Made by a program: the position numbers and the translations under genes. Below, piece by piece: positions 9,877 through 20,253 of a stretch of DNA of 64,000 nucleotides; the first letter of the stretch is position 1, and the number at the start of each line of letters is the position of its first letter. Under the pieces are notes generated by a model, which was not told the DNA's origin, searched no databases, and worked only from the letters and a program-made list of their open reading frames with translations. Source of the stretch: Woeseia sp034521225 (GTDB lineage: Bacteria; Pseudomonadota; Gammaproteobacteria; Steroidobacterales; Woeseiaceae); NCBI GenBank assembly GCA_034521225.1, contig JAXHMR010000031.1:45051-109050 (forward strand), written 5' to 3'.

Positions 9877-10946
9877 GGTTGCGGCTCTCCCTCTTCCGCG
9901 ATCATGCGGGCATCAGGATGATCCGCCAGGTAGCGGCCATACATAAACCGGACCAGCACCGACAGCACCGCGGCCGCCGGCAGCGCCAGCAATATGCCGA
10001 AGAATCCGAACAGCTGGCCGCCGGCAGCAATTGCAAAAATGACGATCACCGGGTGCAGGCCGATACGATCACCGACCAGTTTCGGCGTCAGGATGGATCC
10101 CTCGATCATCTGCGCCACCGAGAACACCGCGACGACACCCGCCATGCGCAGCAGCGGGTCGGGCTCCAGCACGACGGTCAAACCGGCGAGCACAATGCCG
10201 AACACGAAACCGAGGTAAGGCACGAAGCTGACAAGGCCGGCAACCACGCCAATAGCGATGGCGAATTCGAGCCCGACGAGACTCAGGCCCGACGCATAGA
10301 TGACGGACAGCGCAAACATGACCAGCAACTGACCGCGCAGGAAGGCGCCGAGCGCCTCGTCCGTTTCGCGCGCAAGGCGGAATACCGTCGGCCGTTGCGC
10401 GGACGGAACCAGCGCGCCGAATCGCTTGATCATCAGGTCCCAGTCGCGCAGCAGGTAGAAGGTCAGTATAGGAATCAGGAACAGGCTGATGACCGCGGCA
10501 ACCACGGCGCCGCCGGATTTTGACAGTGACATCAGGACCTTGCCGCCCCAGCTGCTCGCCATTTCGCTATAACGATCGAGAAAGGCGGCAAGACCGACGT
10601 TGCCCGACTCCACCCCGAGCAACTCCGTGATGCGCGGCAGCCAGACCTGTTCCGCCTTCGCCAGTATCCCCGGCAACGCATCAGCAGTGCCGAGCACTGG
10701 CGTCTGCAGCAGGGGCAGCACCAGCAGCACCAGCAGACCCACGGACAAAAGCGTCAGCACGAAAACGCAGACGACGGCGATGGTGCGCGGCAGCCGCCAA
10801 CGCTGCAGCCGGTCTGCAAACGGGTCGCCGATATAGGCCAGCAATGCCGACGCGACGAACGGCGTCAGGACCGGCGCCAACAGGTACAGCAACCAGCCAG
10901 TGAGCACCAGCGCGATCAGCCAGTTCATGCGATTGTCTGCGTTCAT
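9873..10946 (-). CDS. AI-2E family transporter (PerM-like)
   Basis: An inner-membrane protein of 357 aa with about eight hydrophobic segments, in the order usual for the AI-2E/PerM family: two N-terminal helices (WLIALVLTGWLLYLLAPVL), a central soluble stretch (ADALPGILAKAEQVW), then PYLGFVFGIVLAG and a C-terminal FFGILLALPAAAVLSVL. Members export varied substrates and the family name should not be taken as proof of autoinducer transport. A perM gene directly before hda is common in Gammaproteobacteria. The frame is intact, with 4-bp overlaps on both sides. Confidence 0.9.
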   Translation of the reverse strand: MNADNRMNWLIALVLTGWLLYLLAPVLTPFVASALLAYIGDPFADRLQRWRLPRTIAVVCVFVLTLLSVGLLVLLVLPLLQTPVLGTADALPGILAKAEQVWLPRITELLGVESGNVGLAAFLDRYSEMASSWGGKVLMSLSKSGGAVVAAVISLFLIPILTFYLLRDWDLMIKRFGALVPSAQRPTVFRLARETDEALGAFLRGQLLVMFALSVIYASGLSLVGLEFAIAIGVVAGLVSFVPYLGFVFGIVLAGLTVVLEPDPLLRMAGVVAVFSVAQMIEGSILTPKLVGDRIGLHPVIVIFAIAAGGQLFGFFGILLALPAAAVLSVLVRFMYGRYLADHPDARMIAEEGEPQP

Positions 10947-11500
10947 GCGGATCCCTTTGCAGCGTCACGGGCGCGGCGCGACCAGGACCAGACGTAGTCC
11001 ATGCCACTCAAGACAACGGTAACGAGAACGCCCGCGCCGACAATGGTGATAGTGGCGAGCGGCGGCCAGTCGAACGACGCCTGGCTCAATATCAGGAGTA
11101 CGAATAACAGTTCCAGCGCCGTATTCAGCTTGCTTAAGCGCGTGGGTGCGCCCTCGACCGGGCCGATCAGAAAATGATAAAGCGTGGCACCGGCGACAAT
11201 GACCGCATCGCGGATGATGACGGCCGCCGCCAGCCAGAACGGGATGTCGCCGGTATAGACCAGCGTCACGAACAGGCCCGCAATCAGCAGCTTGTCAGCA
11301 ATGGGGTCAAGGAGCGCCCCCAACCACGTGCGCCAGTCAAACTGCTTCGCCAGGTAGCCATCGAAGACGTCAGTGACGCCCGCGAAAAGGAACAGCAGCA
11401 GTGCCGCCGGGTAATGCCCGGCGATGATCAGCCACAGGATCGGGCCTACCAGTGCTATGCGCAATAACGACAACGCATTTGGCAGCCAGCGCAATGACAT
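10943..11500 (-). CDS. CDP-alcohol phosphatidyltransferase (PgsA-like)
   Basis: A 185-aa membrane enzyme of the CDP-alcohol phosphatidyltransferase family. The N-terminus LPNALSLLRIALVGP is typical of phosphatidylglycerophosphate synthase. The catalytic motif appears as DVFDGYLAK, then WLGALLDPIADK, giving DG-x2-A-x9-G-x3-D-x3-D. Lys replaces the commoner Arg after the Ala, a variant also seen in functional members. Four to five membrane helices follow. The product would be phosphatidylglycerophosphate or a related lipid; whether this is the housekeeping PgsA or a paralog cannot be decided here. It overlaps the AI-2E transporter gene by four bases. Confidence 0.85.
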   Translation of the reverse strand: MSLRWLPNALSLLRIALVGPILWLIIAGHYPAALLLFLFAGVTDVFDGYLAKQFDWRTWLGALLDPIADKLLIAGLFVTLVYTGDIPFWLAAAVIIRDAVIVAGATLYHFLIGPVEGAPTRLSKLNTALELLFVLLILSQASFDWPPLATITIVGAGVLVTVVLSGMDYVWSWSRRARDAAKGSA

Positions 11501-11501
11501 G

Positions 11502-12641
11502 TTACTGCACCGGCGCCCCGGCGCCCTTGTCGTTATACAGGTACTTTAGTGACGGCTCCCCCTCGAGGTCCGGGGGTCCGGCAAAGTCGTTCTCTACACG
11601 CAGCAGCTGGCCGCTGAAGTCGAGCGCGGCCGCAAGCCGCTCGGCGCCACCGTTAATTGCGACCTGGTAACTGATGCGATCACCCGCGACCGATTCCACA
11701 CGATAGCGCTCGATGGCACTGATGTTATCCATCACGCGCTGAACTTCGCCGTAGGCGGCAATCGAGGCAATCCCGGACACTGCGAGCGCAACCGTTTCCA
11801 CCGGCGCATTGCCGGCGACAGAGAGCTGCCCGGCCAGCGTGTCCGCCAGCAAATGAATGACCTCGTCGGGTTCGCCACTCCATTGCCGCTGCTGGCCGCC
11901 GGAATAGAATGTCCACCGGTTGCGTTCAGCCACGTCCGGACGCAACCGGCCGACCAGCACCGCGCGTGCGCCAAAACGCTCTGAAACCTCGAGTAACTGG
12001 TCATGAAACCCGCCCCAGACATCGCTGAAATTAATACCGGCGCGATCATCTTCGCTGAGTTCGGGCAACAGGACCGGCACGCCGCGTTGCTCTGCGGTCC
12101 GGCGCACGAGCGTTTGAATCTGTTGGTCTCGCCCGGGTTCGCCCGCGGGCAGACCCGTGGACGGCGCTTCGCCGGCGCCGAGCAGCTCGCGCTCGCCCTG
12201 GCCCCAGTCCACGGCAAGCCAGACGACAGTCAGTGGCCGGTCCCGATCCCACACCGGAAATCCCGTCTGGCTGACGAGCGCTTCGATTGCGGCACCGTCC
12301 ATCGACACGCGCAACGTATTGTTGTCGCCGGGCCGGAACTGCAGCACGTAGCGCGCCGGATTCGGAAACAGTTCGTTCAGTTCACGCGATAATGCGGCCT
12401 GTTCGGAGCCCGTGATGCGCACCAGTATCTGCTGCAGCGCCCGCCCGTACGCCTCGTCGCGCGCGCGCGGGTCGTTCGGATCACTCAGCTGCACCTCGGC
12501 GGTGTACAGCGACTCCATTTCCACGCTGCCTGCGAGCGGCGGCAACGGCAGCATCGCCACCAGCAGCGCGACGGCCAGCAGCAGTCTCGTGCGCGGCAGA
12601 CGGCGCGCGGGAATGCCGCAACAGGTTGAATCTATCCTCAT
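11502..12641 (-). CDS. DUF2066 domain-containing exported protein
   Basis: About 379 aa from ATG 12641, chosen because it sits shortly before a signal-like segment (LLLAVALLVAMLPLPPLAGS); a longer in-frame start exists at 12701. The mature protein has the DUF2066 pattern: LYTAEVQLSD, then AYGRALQQILVRITGSE, RPLTVVWLAVDWG and DDRAGINFSDVWGGF. Its function is unknown. In many Gammaproteobacteria the family sits between purM and the hda/perM genes, as here, so the conserved neighbourhood supports the call. It may bind nascent envelope components, but nothing in the sequence shows that. Confidence 0.85.
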   Translation of the reverse strand: MRIDSTCCGIPARRLPRTRLLLAVALLVAMLPLPPLAGSVEMESLYTAEVQLSDPNDPRARDEAYGRALQQILVRITGSEQAALSRELNELFPNPARYVLQFRPGDNNTLRVSMDGAAIEALVSQTGFPVWDRDRPLTVVWLAVDWGQGERELLGAGEAPSTGLPAGEPGRDQQIQTLVRRTAEQRGVPVLLPELSEDDRAGINFSDVWGGFHDQLLEVSERFGARAVLVGRLRPDVAERNRWTFYSGGQQRQWSGEPDEVIHLLADTLAGQLSVAGNAPVETVALAVSGIASIAAYGEVQRVMDNISAIERYRVESVAGDRISYQVAINGGAERLAAALDFSGQLLRVENDFAGPPDLEGEPSLKYLYNDKGAGAPVQ

Positions 12642-12854
12642 GAAAGGCGTTCCTGGTACCGGGCCCCTGAAAGCCGCGAGGCGGCGCTTCCTGGCCGGCA
12701 CGCGCTCTGCCAGCCGCTTTTGTCCGGCGATGGTGGTTTCAATGATCAGGCTCTATTATATCGTTCTCGCGCAGTTTGCCACTGATCGGCGGCACGGGGT
12801 ACCTTGCGGAATCAGCAGGGCAATCCTGCCACCGACGGACACTTACCCGGACTG

Positions 12855-13874
12855 ATGATTCACAAACCGCTAACCTATCGCGATGCGGGCGTCGACATCG
12901 ATGCCGGCAACTCCCTCGTCGACCGGATCAAACCGCTGGTCGCCCGCACGAAGCGGCGTGAAGTCATGGCCGGCCTCGGCGGATTCGGCGGCCTGTTCGC
13001 GCTCGACCCGGGGCGCTACCGTGAACCCGTGCTGGTGTCCGGAACGGATGGCGTTGGCACCAAGCTGCGACTGGCCCGACAGACCGGGCTGCATGACACG
13101 ATCGGCATCGATCTCGTTGCGATGTGCGTCAATGATGTGCTGGTGCAGGGTGCCGAGCCGCTGTTTTTCCTCGACTACTTCGCCTGCGGCCGGCTGGACG
13201 TCGATATCGCCGCGACGGTGATAGGCGGCATCGCGGAGGGCTGCGCACAGGCCGGCGCTGCATTAATCGGCGGCGAAACGGCTGAGATGCCGGACATGTA
13301 TGCCGACGGTGACTACGATCTCGCCGGATTTTGCGTGGGCGCGGTTGAAAAGGACGAGATCATTGACGGCAGTACGATTCGGGCAGGCGACGCGATCATC
13401 GGTATCGCCTCCAGCGGCCCCCATTCGAACGGTTACTCGCTGATCCGAAAGGTGCTCGACATTGCGGACAACCGCATTATCGATGGCGTACCTGCCGATC
13501 AATTATTGATGACCCCGACCCTTATTTACGTTAAACCGGTGCTGCGCCTGATCTCGACTCTGCCGGTAAAAGGCCTCGCGCACATTACGGGCGGCGGCAT
13601 TACCGAGAATATCCCGCGCATCCTGCCCGCGGGCGTGTGTGCGGAAATCGACACGAATTCATGGCAGCCGGGCCCCGTATTCGACTGGCTCCAGATGACC
13701 GGACGCATCGCCCGCGACGAGATGCGCCGCACGTTCAACTGTGGAGTTGGCATGATCGCCATCGTTGCGCCGGCCGATGCCGGGCGTGCCATCGAAACGC
13801 TGTCCGCGGACGGCTTGACGGCGTGGCATCTCGGCACAGTCGTGCAGGGCGACGGCGGCGTCCAGTACGTTTGA
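12855..13874 (+). CDS. purM: Phosphoribosylformylglycinamidine cyclo-ligase
   Basis: AIR synthetase closes the imidazole ring in de novo purine synthesis using ATP. From ATG 12855 (MIHKPLTYRDAGVDIDAGN) the 339-aa protein has GLGGFGGLFAL, VSGTDGVGTKLRLA and GETAEMPDMY, then SSGPHSNGYSLIRK and the late motif AHITGGGITENIPR. All are classic for PurM. The start places the first conserved residues (YRDAGVDID) normally. It is divergent from the DUF2066 gene with about 210 bp between, including an AT-rich stretch (CTATTATATCG near 12752) that could hold a promoter. It overlaps purN by one base (TGATG). Confidence 0.96.
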   Translation: MIHKPLTYRDAGVDIDAGNSLVDRIKPLVARTKRREVMAGLGGFGGLFALDPGRYREPVLVSGTDGVGTKLRLARQTGLHDTIGIDLVAMCVNDVLVQGAEPLFFLDYFACGRLDVDIAATVIGGIAEGCAQAGAALIGGETAEMPDMYADGDYDLAGFCVGAVEKDEIIDGSTIRAGDAIIGIASSGPHSNGYSLIRKVLDIADNRIIDGVPADQLLMTPTLIYVKPVLRLISTLPVKGLAHITGGGITENIPRILPAGVCAEIDTNSWQPGPVFDWLQMTGRIARDEMRRTFNCGVGMIAIVAPADAGRAIETLSADGLTAWHLGTVVQGDGGVQYV

Positions 13875-14521
13875 TGCAGGCGCGCCCCGTACCGGCCGCC
13901 GTCCTGATCTCTGGCGGGGGCACCAACCTGCAGGCTTTTATCGACGCGGTAGCCGCCGGCATCCTCGACCTGGAGCTGTCGCTGGTTATCAGCAACCGTC
14001 ATGACGCCTTCGGCCTGACCCGTGCATCGCGCGCAGGCATTGCGACGAGCTGTGTTCCTTCACGCGACTTTTCGGCACGGGAAGCATTTGACACGGCGCT
14101 CGCCGACGCCATCCGCGCCTCCGGCGCCGAACTCATCCTGCTTGCGGGATTCATGCGTATCCTGGGCCGCGACTTCGTAACGCAGCATGCCGGGCGGGTA
14201 CTGAACATACATCCTTCACTGTTGCCGAAATACCCGGGCCTCGATACGCACGCGCGGGCCCTTGCCGCCGGGGACCGGGAGCACGGCAGCACCGTGCATT
14301 TTGTCACCGATGAACTGGACGGCGGCCCACGCATCGTCCAGGGGCGCGTGCCGGTGTTGCCTGACGACGACCCGGCCCTGCTTGCATCACGCGTGCTTGG
14401 AGTCGAGCACAGGATCTATCCCTATGCCGCGTCGCTGTACGCTGCGCGGCGTCTCGAATGCCGGGATGGAGCGTGCTGGCTCGATGGCGCCCCGCTGGCC
14501 GAACCGCTGCAATACGAGTGA
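13874..14521 (+). CDS. purN: Phosphoribosylglycinamide formyltransferase
   Basis: GAR transformylase uses 10-formyl-tetrahydrofolate in step three of purine synthesis. It has 215 aa from ATG 13874: AAVLISGGGTNLQAFIDAV (phosphate loop), LAGFMRILGRDFV, NIHPSLLPKYPGL (catalytic Asn and His), and HFVTDELDGGP with the catalytic Asp. The purM-purN pairing and the one-base stop/start overlap show a translationally coupled operon. The stop lies 7 bp before the convergent dcd stop. Confidence 0.96.
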   Translation: MQARPVPAAVLISGGGTNLQAFIDAVAAGILDLELSLVISNRHDAFGLTRASRAGIATSCVPSRDFSAREAFDTALADAIRASGAELILLAGFMRILGRDFVTQHAGRVLNIHPSLLPKYPGLDTHARALAAGDREHGSTVHFVTDELDGGPRIVQGRVPVLPDDDPALLASRVLGVEHRIYPYAASLYAARRLECRDGACWLDGAPLAEPLQYE

Positions 14522-14528
14522 CAGGCTC

Positions 14529-15096
14529 TCAGGCGCGCGGCAGCGTAACGCCCGTTTGTCCCTGGTATTTGCCGCCGCGATCGCGGTAGGACAGTTCGCA
14601 TTCCTCGTCGGACTCCAGAAACAGCATTTGCGCGACACCTTCGTTGGCATAGATTTTCGCCGGAAGCGGTGTCGTATTCGAGAACTCGAGCGTCACGTGC
14701 CCTTCCCATTCCGGTTCGAGCGGCGTCACGTTGACGATGATTCCGCAACGTGCGTAGGTCGATTTGCCGACGCAGATTGTCAGGACCTTGCGGGGAATGC
14801 GGAAGTATTCGACCGTGCGCGCCAGCGCGAAGGAGTTCGGCGGGATAATGCAGACATCACCGGTCTTGTCGACGAAACTCGATTCGTCGAATTTCTTCGG
14901 ATCTACAATCGCCGATTCAATGTTCGTGAACACCTTGAACTCGCTGGAACACCGGACATCATAGCCGTAGCTCGACGTGCCGTAGGAAACGATCTGGCCG
15001 CTGTCATTGTCGGCGCACCTGCTGCGGTGCGAACGGTTCGATCATGCCGTGCTCTTCTGCCATGCGGCGGATCCAGCGATCCGACTTGATGCTCAT
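14529..15096 (-). CDS. dcd: dCTP deaminase (frameshifted)
   Basis: Converts dCTP to dUTP, feeding dTMP synthesis. The N-terminus MSIKSDRWIRRMAEEHGMIE starts at ATG 15096. After a probable one-base deletion near 15010, the frame continues with SGQIVSYGTSSYGYDVRCS and the long C-terminal part (VFTNIESAIVDPKKFDE, GKSTYARCGIIVNVTPLEPE and HVTLEFSN, the last carrying the catalytic Glu). About 188 aa is normal. The start overlaps the apbC stop (ATGA). The order dcd-apbC is the same as in Pseudomonas. Confidence 0.94.
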
Positions 15097-16187
15097 CAGC
15101 TGTCCTCAACGACGATGTTCGGGAATTTACGGCTGTAGTCACGTCCCCGCATCGCAAGACGCGCCGCCATGCGCCGGGCCGTGCGGCGATAGGCCTGTGC
15201 GGCGGCACTGTCCGGGTCCGCAACGACTGTTGGCGTGCCACTGTCGGCTTGCAGCCGGATAGCGATTTCGAGCGGCAGCTGGCCGAGCAGTTCCACGTCG
15301 TAATCCTTCGACATCTGCTCGCCGCCGCCACTGCCGAACAGCGGTGCTTCGTGGCCGCACTGGCTGCAGATATGCGTGCTCATGTTTTCAACGATCCCGA
15401 GTACCGGTACCGATACCTTGCGGAACATCTGCAGGCCCTTGCGCGCATCGAGCAGGGCGATGTCCTGCGGCGTCGTGACGATGACCGCGCCGGAGACCGG
15501 CACACGCTGCGACAGCGTCAGCTGGATGTCGCCGGTGCCGGGCGGCATGTCGACGATCAGGTAGTCGAGCTCTGACCAGGCGGTCTGCTGCAGCAGCTGG
15601 TTCAGCGCCTGGGTCACCATCGGGCCGCGCCAGACCATCGGCTGCTCGGCATCGACCAGGAAGCCGACCGACATGACTTCGACGCCGTGCGCCTTCAGCG
15701 GCTCCATCATCTTGCCGTCGCTCAGCGGCTGCTCACCGGCCAGCCCGAGCATCAGGGGCTGGCTGGGGCCGTAGATGTCCGCATCCAGGATGCCGACCGA
15801 CGCGCCATCGGCGGCCAGCGCCAGCGCGAGGTTGACCGCGGTCGTCGACTTGCCGACGCCGCCCTTGCCTGACGCGATGGCGATGATGTTGCTGACGTTA
15901 GCCAGCGGCTTCAGGTTCGGTTGCACGCCGTGCGCGCGGATCCGGCTGCTGATCGAGATACGGATCGTGTCGCTACCGGTTATTTTTCTCCCGATTTCCT
16001 CAAAGTGCGCCTCAAGGGCCTGCATGAGACCAGCGGCAGGTATGCCCAGCTCGACGCCAATGTCAACGACGTCGCCACTGCTTTCCGCCTTGACGACGCG
16101 GCCAATGGCCGCGAGAGGATGGCCGATTTCGGGCAATGGCGCCTGCTCCAGCGCGGTTTTGAGTTCGGAATTTGCTGACACTGTCAC
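15096..16187 (-). CDS. apbC: Iron-sulfur cluster carrier protein ApbC/Mrp
   Basis: A 363-aa P-loop ATPase that delivers Fe-S clusters. There is an N-terminal MIP18-like domain (about residues 1-85). The deviant Walker A GKGGVGKSTTAVNLALALA follows, then DADIYGPSQPLMLG and DYLIVDMPPGTGD. The CxxC motif CSQCGHEAPLFG near residue 270 ligands a bridging cluster at the dimer interface. The frame is intact. In Pseudomonas and E. coli this gene is divergent from metG; here the neighbour on that side is a kinase gene and metG is 5.4 kb away. Confidence 0.95.
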   Translation of the reverse strand: MTVSANSELKTALEQAPLPEIGHPLAAIGRVVKAESSGDVVDIGVELGIPAAGLMQALEAHFEEIGRKITGSDTIRISISSRIRAHGVQPNLKPLANVSNIIAIASGKGGVGKSTTAVNLALALAADGASVGILDADIYGPSQPLMLGLAGEQPLSDGKMMEPLKAHGVEVMSVGFLVDAEQPMVWRGPMVTQALNQLLQQTAWSELDYLIVDMPPGTGDIQLTLSQRVPVSGAVIVTTPQDIALLDARKGLQMFRKVSVPVLGIVENMSTHICSQCGHEAPLFGSGGGEQMSKDYDVELLGQLPLEIAIRLQADSGTPTVVADPDSAAAQAYRRTARRMAARLAMRGRDYSRKFPNIVVEDS

Positions 16188-16581
16188 ACTTCACCAAAAT
16201 GCATTAGGTTAAATTTTTCCCGGTGGGCGCACTCTGCCCGCCGGGCGGCGTATTGTAGCGGAGCAGCCGGACAATTCCTGCCCCCCGGGAATGTGAGGCC
16301 GCGCCTGCCACGGTAGCCGCTGTGCAACGTGTAGCGGCCGGGTGATGTGGCATAATGCCGCGGCGAGGGGTGACGGCCGGCGTATCGTCCCCGGCAACCG
16401 CAATGGGCAAGGGGGCTGACGGTCCGGCCAGAGAATAAACATTGAGATTCATAGTCCTTAACGCACAACAGGAATGGCGCAAGAGGATGCCGGCGCTGCG
16501 CGGCACCGTATCGCCCTGTCCGGCAATTTTTGCCGGGGCACGCCTTTCTTCCTGCATCCGGCGCCCGGAGCACGCCGTCCC
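16188..16581. other. Divergent apbC/kinase intergenic region with stem-loop
   Basis: 394 bp without a convincing gene. A strong stem-loop lies at 16219-16245 (CCCGGTGGGC, 7-nt loop, GCCCGCCGGG; one G-T pair). It has no T-run on either exit side, so it is not a simple terminator. For apbC it would lie in the mRNA leader or close to the promoter. In-frame codons extend upstream of the kinase start at 16582 (an alternative ATG lies at 16474), but that stretch shows no conserved sequence. Confidence 0.45.
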
Positions 16582-18964
16582 ATGAACCTGCTGGGCGGAT
16601 TTCGCGCTGACCAGCTGTTGGGCCAGCTCGCGAGCGAACAGGACATCAATTCGCCGTCGGCACAGCGCGCGATCGAAAAACTGAAAAATCTTGGCCCGAA
16701 GGTCATTCCGCGCACGATCGATGCGCTGGCGATGAGCGACAAGACCCGCATGATGGTGTTTGTCGACATACTCGCGAGCCAGGTCAGCGACAAGACGTTG
16801 AGGCATTACCGGGACGGCCTCGCCGACGGCGGCGACCGTGTTGTATCCGGCACGGCCTGGGCGCTGTCGAGCAGCAACAGTTACAACCCGAATTCGCTGC
16901 TGGAATTCTTTGATGACGCCGAAGTATCGAAGCCGGCACTGATCGAGATACTGAAGGTTCACAAGCACAATCTCAGCGTGCACGACCTGCTGCGGCGCGC
17001 CTACGAGCTCGAGCCGAAGGAAAAGGCGGCGCTGTTTGGCATCATCGAGGAAATCGTTACCGAGGACATGGTCCCGGACCTGATTGCGCGCATGGGCGGC
17101 AAGGACCCGGTGATCAAGATTCACCTGATCAACCTGCTGGCCCGCTTCAACACGACCGAAATCAACCACGCACTGGAAATGCAGCTTGGCGACGGCCACA
17201 AGATGGTACGCGCCGCGGCGCTTACTGCGCTTGCCCGGCGCAAGGGCAGCGTGGACATACGGAAAGTCGCCAAATTGCTGCTGGACCCGGATCTCGATGT
17301 GCAAAACAAGGCGGTTGATGTCCTGATCAATATCAACCATCCGGATACTGTCAAGTACCTCGTGCCCGCGCTGAAGGACGAGTCCGAATACACTCGTCGA
17401 GCAGCCGTCGAGGTCCTGAATGAAATCGGCACTACCGACTCCGTCAAGGATCTGCTCGAAGCGTTGCAGGACGACGACTGGTGGGTAAGGGCCCGCGCCG
17501 GCGACGCACTGGCCGAAATCGGCGGCCCGAAAGTCGTTGATTCAGTGCTGCAGCTGATCAATGACAAGAACGAGGATATCCGCCGCGCCGCGATCGAAAT
17601 ACTGAACGCCACCAAGGATGAGCGTGCGGTTTGCGGAACTGATCAAGGCAACCGATGACACGGACTGGTGGGTGCGCGAGCGTGCCGTTGATGCATTGTC
17701 ACAGATCGGCAATAAGGAAGCCATCCCGAAGCTGGTTTCAATGCTTGGAAAAAACGCCAAGACGGACACGGTACTGGTACGTGCGCTTGGCAAGCTCGGA
17801 GACCACAACATCATCGACAAGATCGTCCCGTTGCTGCAGCGGACCGAACGCGACGTGCAGGTCGAGGCGATCAAGGCGATAGCGCACCTTACTGACCAGA
17901 AGCGCGCAGAGACCGTCCGCGGTGCGCTGGAAAAAATAAAACAATCCACGGATTCGATGATCATCAACACCGCGGACAAGGCGATCAAGGAAATCGATGC
18001 GAAGTTCTCGCGTACGGTGATGGAGGAGAATATCCGGGCCGAGAAGATTGCCGACCAGACGAAGACCCTGCTCATCGAGAACGAGGATATCGAGAGCATC
18101 ATCCAGGCACCGGAAAAGAATATCCTGGATATCTCTACGCTGACGCCCGGCGATGTCATCGACGGCCGTTACAAGTACATCGAGAAAATCGGCAAGGGCG
18201 CTTTCGGCACCGTACTGCTGATGCAGGATCTCGTCGTTGACGAACGCCTGATTCTGAAATTCCTGAATCCGAACGTCTCATCGGACGAGGAAATGATGAA
18301 GCGCTTCGTGCATGAACTCCGTTACTCGCGGAAGATCACGCATCGCAACGTCATTCGCATCTATGACTTCCTGCATCTGCAGGGCTGTTACGCAATTTCG
18401 ATGGAATACTTCCCGTCGCATACGCTCGGCGGCGAAGTCGTCGATAACAAGCCGATGGACTTCAAGCGCGCGCTGCAATTTTCGCAGGACATGGCGACCG
18501 GTATGGCCGTGGCGCACCAGGCGGGTGTCATCCATCGCGACCTGAAGCCCGCGAATATCCTGATCAATGACGAATCGTTGCTGAAGATCGTCGATTTCGG
18601 CGTTGCGGCCGCGGCGAAAAGCGGCGACACGCAGCTGACCAAAACCGGTTACGTAATCGGCTCGCCGAAATACATGGCACCTGAGCAGATTCTTGGCAAG
18701 AAGGTTGACGAGACGGCCGACATCTACAGTATTGGCGTCATCATGTACGAGATGGTGACCGGCATACCGCCCTACAGCCGGGGCGACCATATGTCAGTCA
18801 TGTACCAGCATGTGCAGGGCAAGGCCAAGCTCTGCCGCGACATCAATCCAAATGTTCCCGAAGAATTTGCCGATATCATCACGAAAGCCATGTCGGTCGA
18901 CAAATCGAAGCGCCACCAGTCCATGAATGACCTGATCGACGCGCTCAACGCCCTCCAGCTTTAA
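16582..18964 (+). CDS. HEAT-repeat Ser/Thr protein kinase (frameshifted)
   Basis: A two-part protein of about 793 aa. Roughly residues 1-480 form a run of HEAT/PBS-lyase-like repeats (for example DDDWWVRARAGDALAEIGGP and DTDWWVRERAVDALSQIGN), a scaffold that usually binds other proteins. A short linker leads to a Hanks-type kinase from about residue 530: glycine loop GKGAFGTV, Lys in LILKFL, catalytic loop HRDLKPANIL, metal motif DFG and substrate motif APEQ, all intact. No membrane segment is seen, so it should be cytoplasmic. A shift at about 17620 joins two frames whose HEAT repeats continue without a gap. The start at ATG 16582 (MNLLGGFRADQLLG) is preferred over 16474 because the repeats begin right after it. 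Two PilT-type ATPase genes follow on the same strand, suggesting the motors or their partners as targets. That link is inference. Confidence 0.85.
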
Positions 18965-19125
18965 AAAATGTGCACCGGCGCACACTACAGCGCCGCCTGC
19001 CCGGTCAATCATGCGCCGACGCACTGGCACCCGGCCGGATTTCCGCCTAGGATACCTAACCCGCAGCGGTGACGGATGCGGGCTAACCGGCTGATTTCGT
19101 GACGCAAAAAAGGTAGGCGCATTCC

Positions 19126-20130
19126 ATGCCACGTATTGATTCGTTCCTGAAACTTGGATTGGCCCAGGGCTGCTCAGACGTGCATCTGGCCGTCGGTGTA
19201 CCGCCGATGCTGCGCATGAACGGCGACCTGATGCCAATCAAGTTTCGTGACCTGTCCGATACCGAACTCGAAAACTACGTCATGGAAATTCTCAGCACGT
19301 CGCAACGTGAACACTTCGAATCCGGCCATGACCTCGACTTTTCCTACGTAGGCGAAGAAGGCGGCCGCTTTCGCGTCAACCTGTTTCGCAAGGCATCGGG
19401 CGTCGGAGCGGTTTTCCGCCATATCCCCAATGAGGTTCCAACACTCGAAAAACTCGAGTTGCCGCCGATCGTCCGGGATTTTTGCGATTTTCACCAGGGG
19501 ATGGTGCTGGTGACGGGCTCCACCGGTACCGGCAAGTCGACGACACTCGCGGCAATGATCGACCACCTGAACAAGACACGGCACCTGAATATCATCAGCC
19601 TCGAGGATCCGATTGAATTCGTCCACCCGAGCAAGAACTGCCAGGTGATCCAGCGCGAACTCGGTACGCACCTGACCAGTTTTGCCGATGGCGTACGCTC
19701 TGCCATGCGCGAGGATCCCGACGTGATTCTTGTCGGCGAACTGCGGGATGCCGATACAATCTCGATGGCGATGACGGCGGCCGAAACCGGTCACCTCGTA
19801 CTTGGAACACTGCATACGACCGGCGCGGTCAAAACCATCGATCGCATTATCGACGCGCTGCCGGGCGAACTTCGCGAACAGACCAAGAGCTTCCTGTCGC
19901 AAAGCCTGAAGGCGGTCGTGACACAGATACTGGTCAAGACGCCGGATGGGCGCGGCCGCAAGGCAATCCTCGAGATTCTCGTCAATAACCGGGCCATCTC
20001 CAAATTAATCATGTCCGATCAATCGCACCAGCTCCCGGCGCAATTGCAGACCGGCAGGGATGTCGGCATGCAGCTGATGGACCAGGCACTGCTCGAGGCG
20101 ATTCGAGGCAAAATCGGTCGATCCGGATGA
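19126..20130 (+). CDS. PilT/PilU-type retraction ATPase, paralog 1
   Basis: A 334-aa secretion-type hexameric ATPase of the PilT family, which pulls pilin subunits out of type IV pili. The N-terminal PAS-like domain has LAQGCSDVHLAVGVPPMLRM. Walker A is GSTGTGKSTTLA, the Asp box is NIISLEDPIEFVH, Walker B lies in EDPDVILVGELRD, and the His box is TGHLVLGTLHT. The C-terminal signature that reads AIRNLIRE in true PilT is RAISKLIMSD here, closer to PilU-like members. It follows the kinase gene by 161 bp. No pilB, pilC or proC/yggS is nearby, so this is not the usual pilTU locus. Confidence 0.88.
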   Translation: MPRIDSFLKLGLAQGCSDVHLAVGVPPMLRMNGDLMPIKFRDLSDTELENYVMEILSTSQREHFESGHDLDFSYVGEEGGRFRVNLFRKASGVGAVFRHIPNEVPTLEKLELPPIVRDFCDFHQGMVLVTGSTGTGKSTTLAAMIDHLNKTRHLNIISLEDPIEFVHPSKNCQVIQRELGTHLTSFADGVRSAMREDPDVILVGELRDADTISMAMTAAETGHLVLGTLHTTGAVKTIDRIIDALPGELREQTKSFLSQSLKAVVTQILVKTPDGRGRKAILEILVNNRAISKLIMSDQSHQLPAQLQTGRDVGMQLMDQALLEAIRGKIGRSG

Positions 20131-20253
20131 CGCCATCCGTTTCGCAACCGATAAACGGAAATTCAAGCGCTTCGTTACCGACACCGGCATCTCTGCCGGT
20201 GCTCGACGGCGAAACGGCGTAACGTCAACCCGACTGACAAGGTACGCGAGCCA

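Noticed and set aside
16219..16245. Terminator between apbC and the kinase gene
   Set aside because: The hairpin is strong but neither direction is followed by a T-run, and the flanking genes are divergent, so no transcript is expected to end here.
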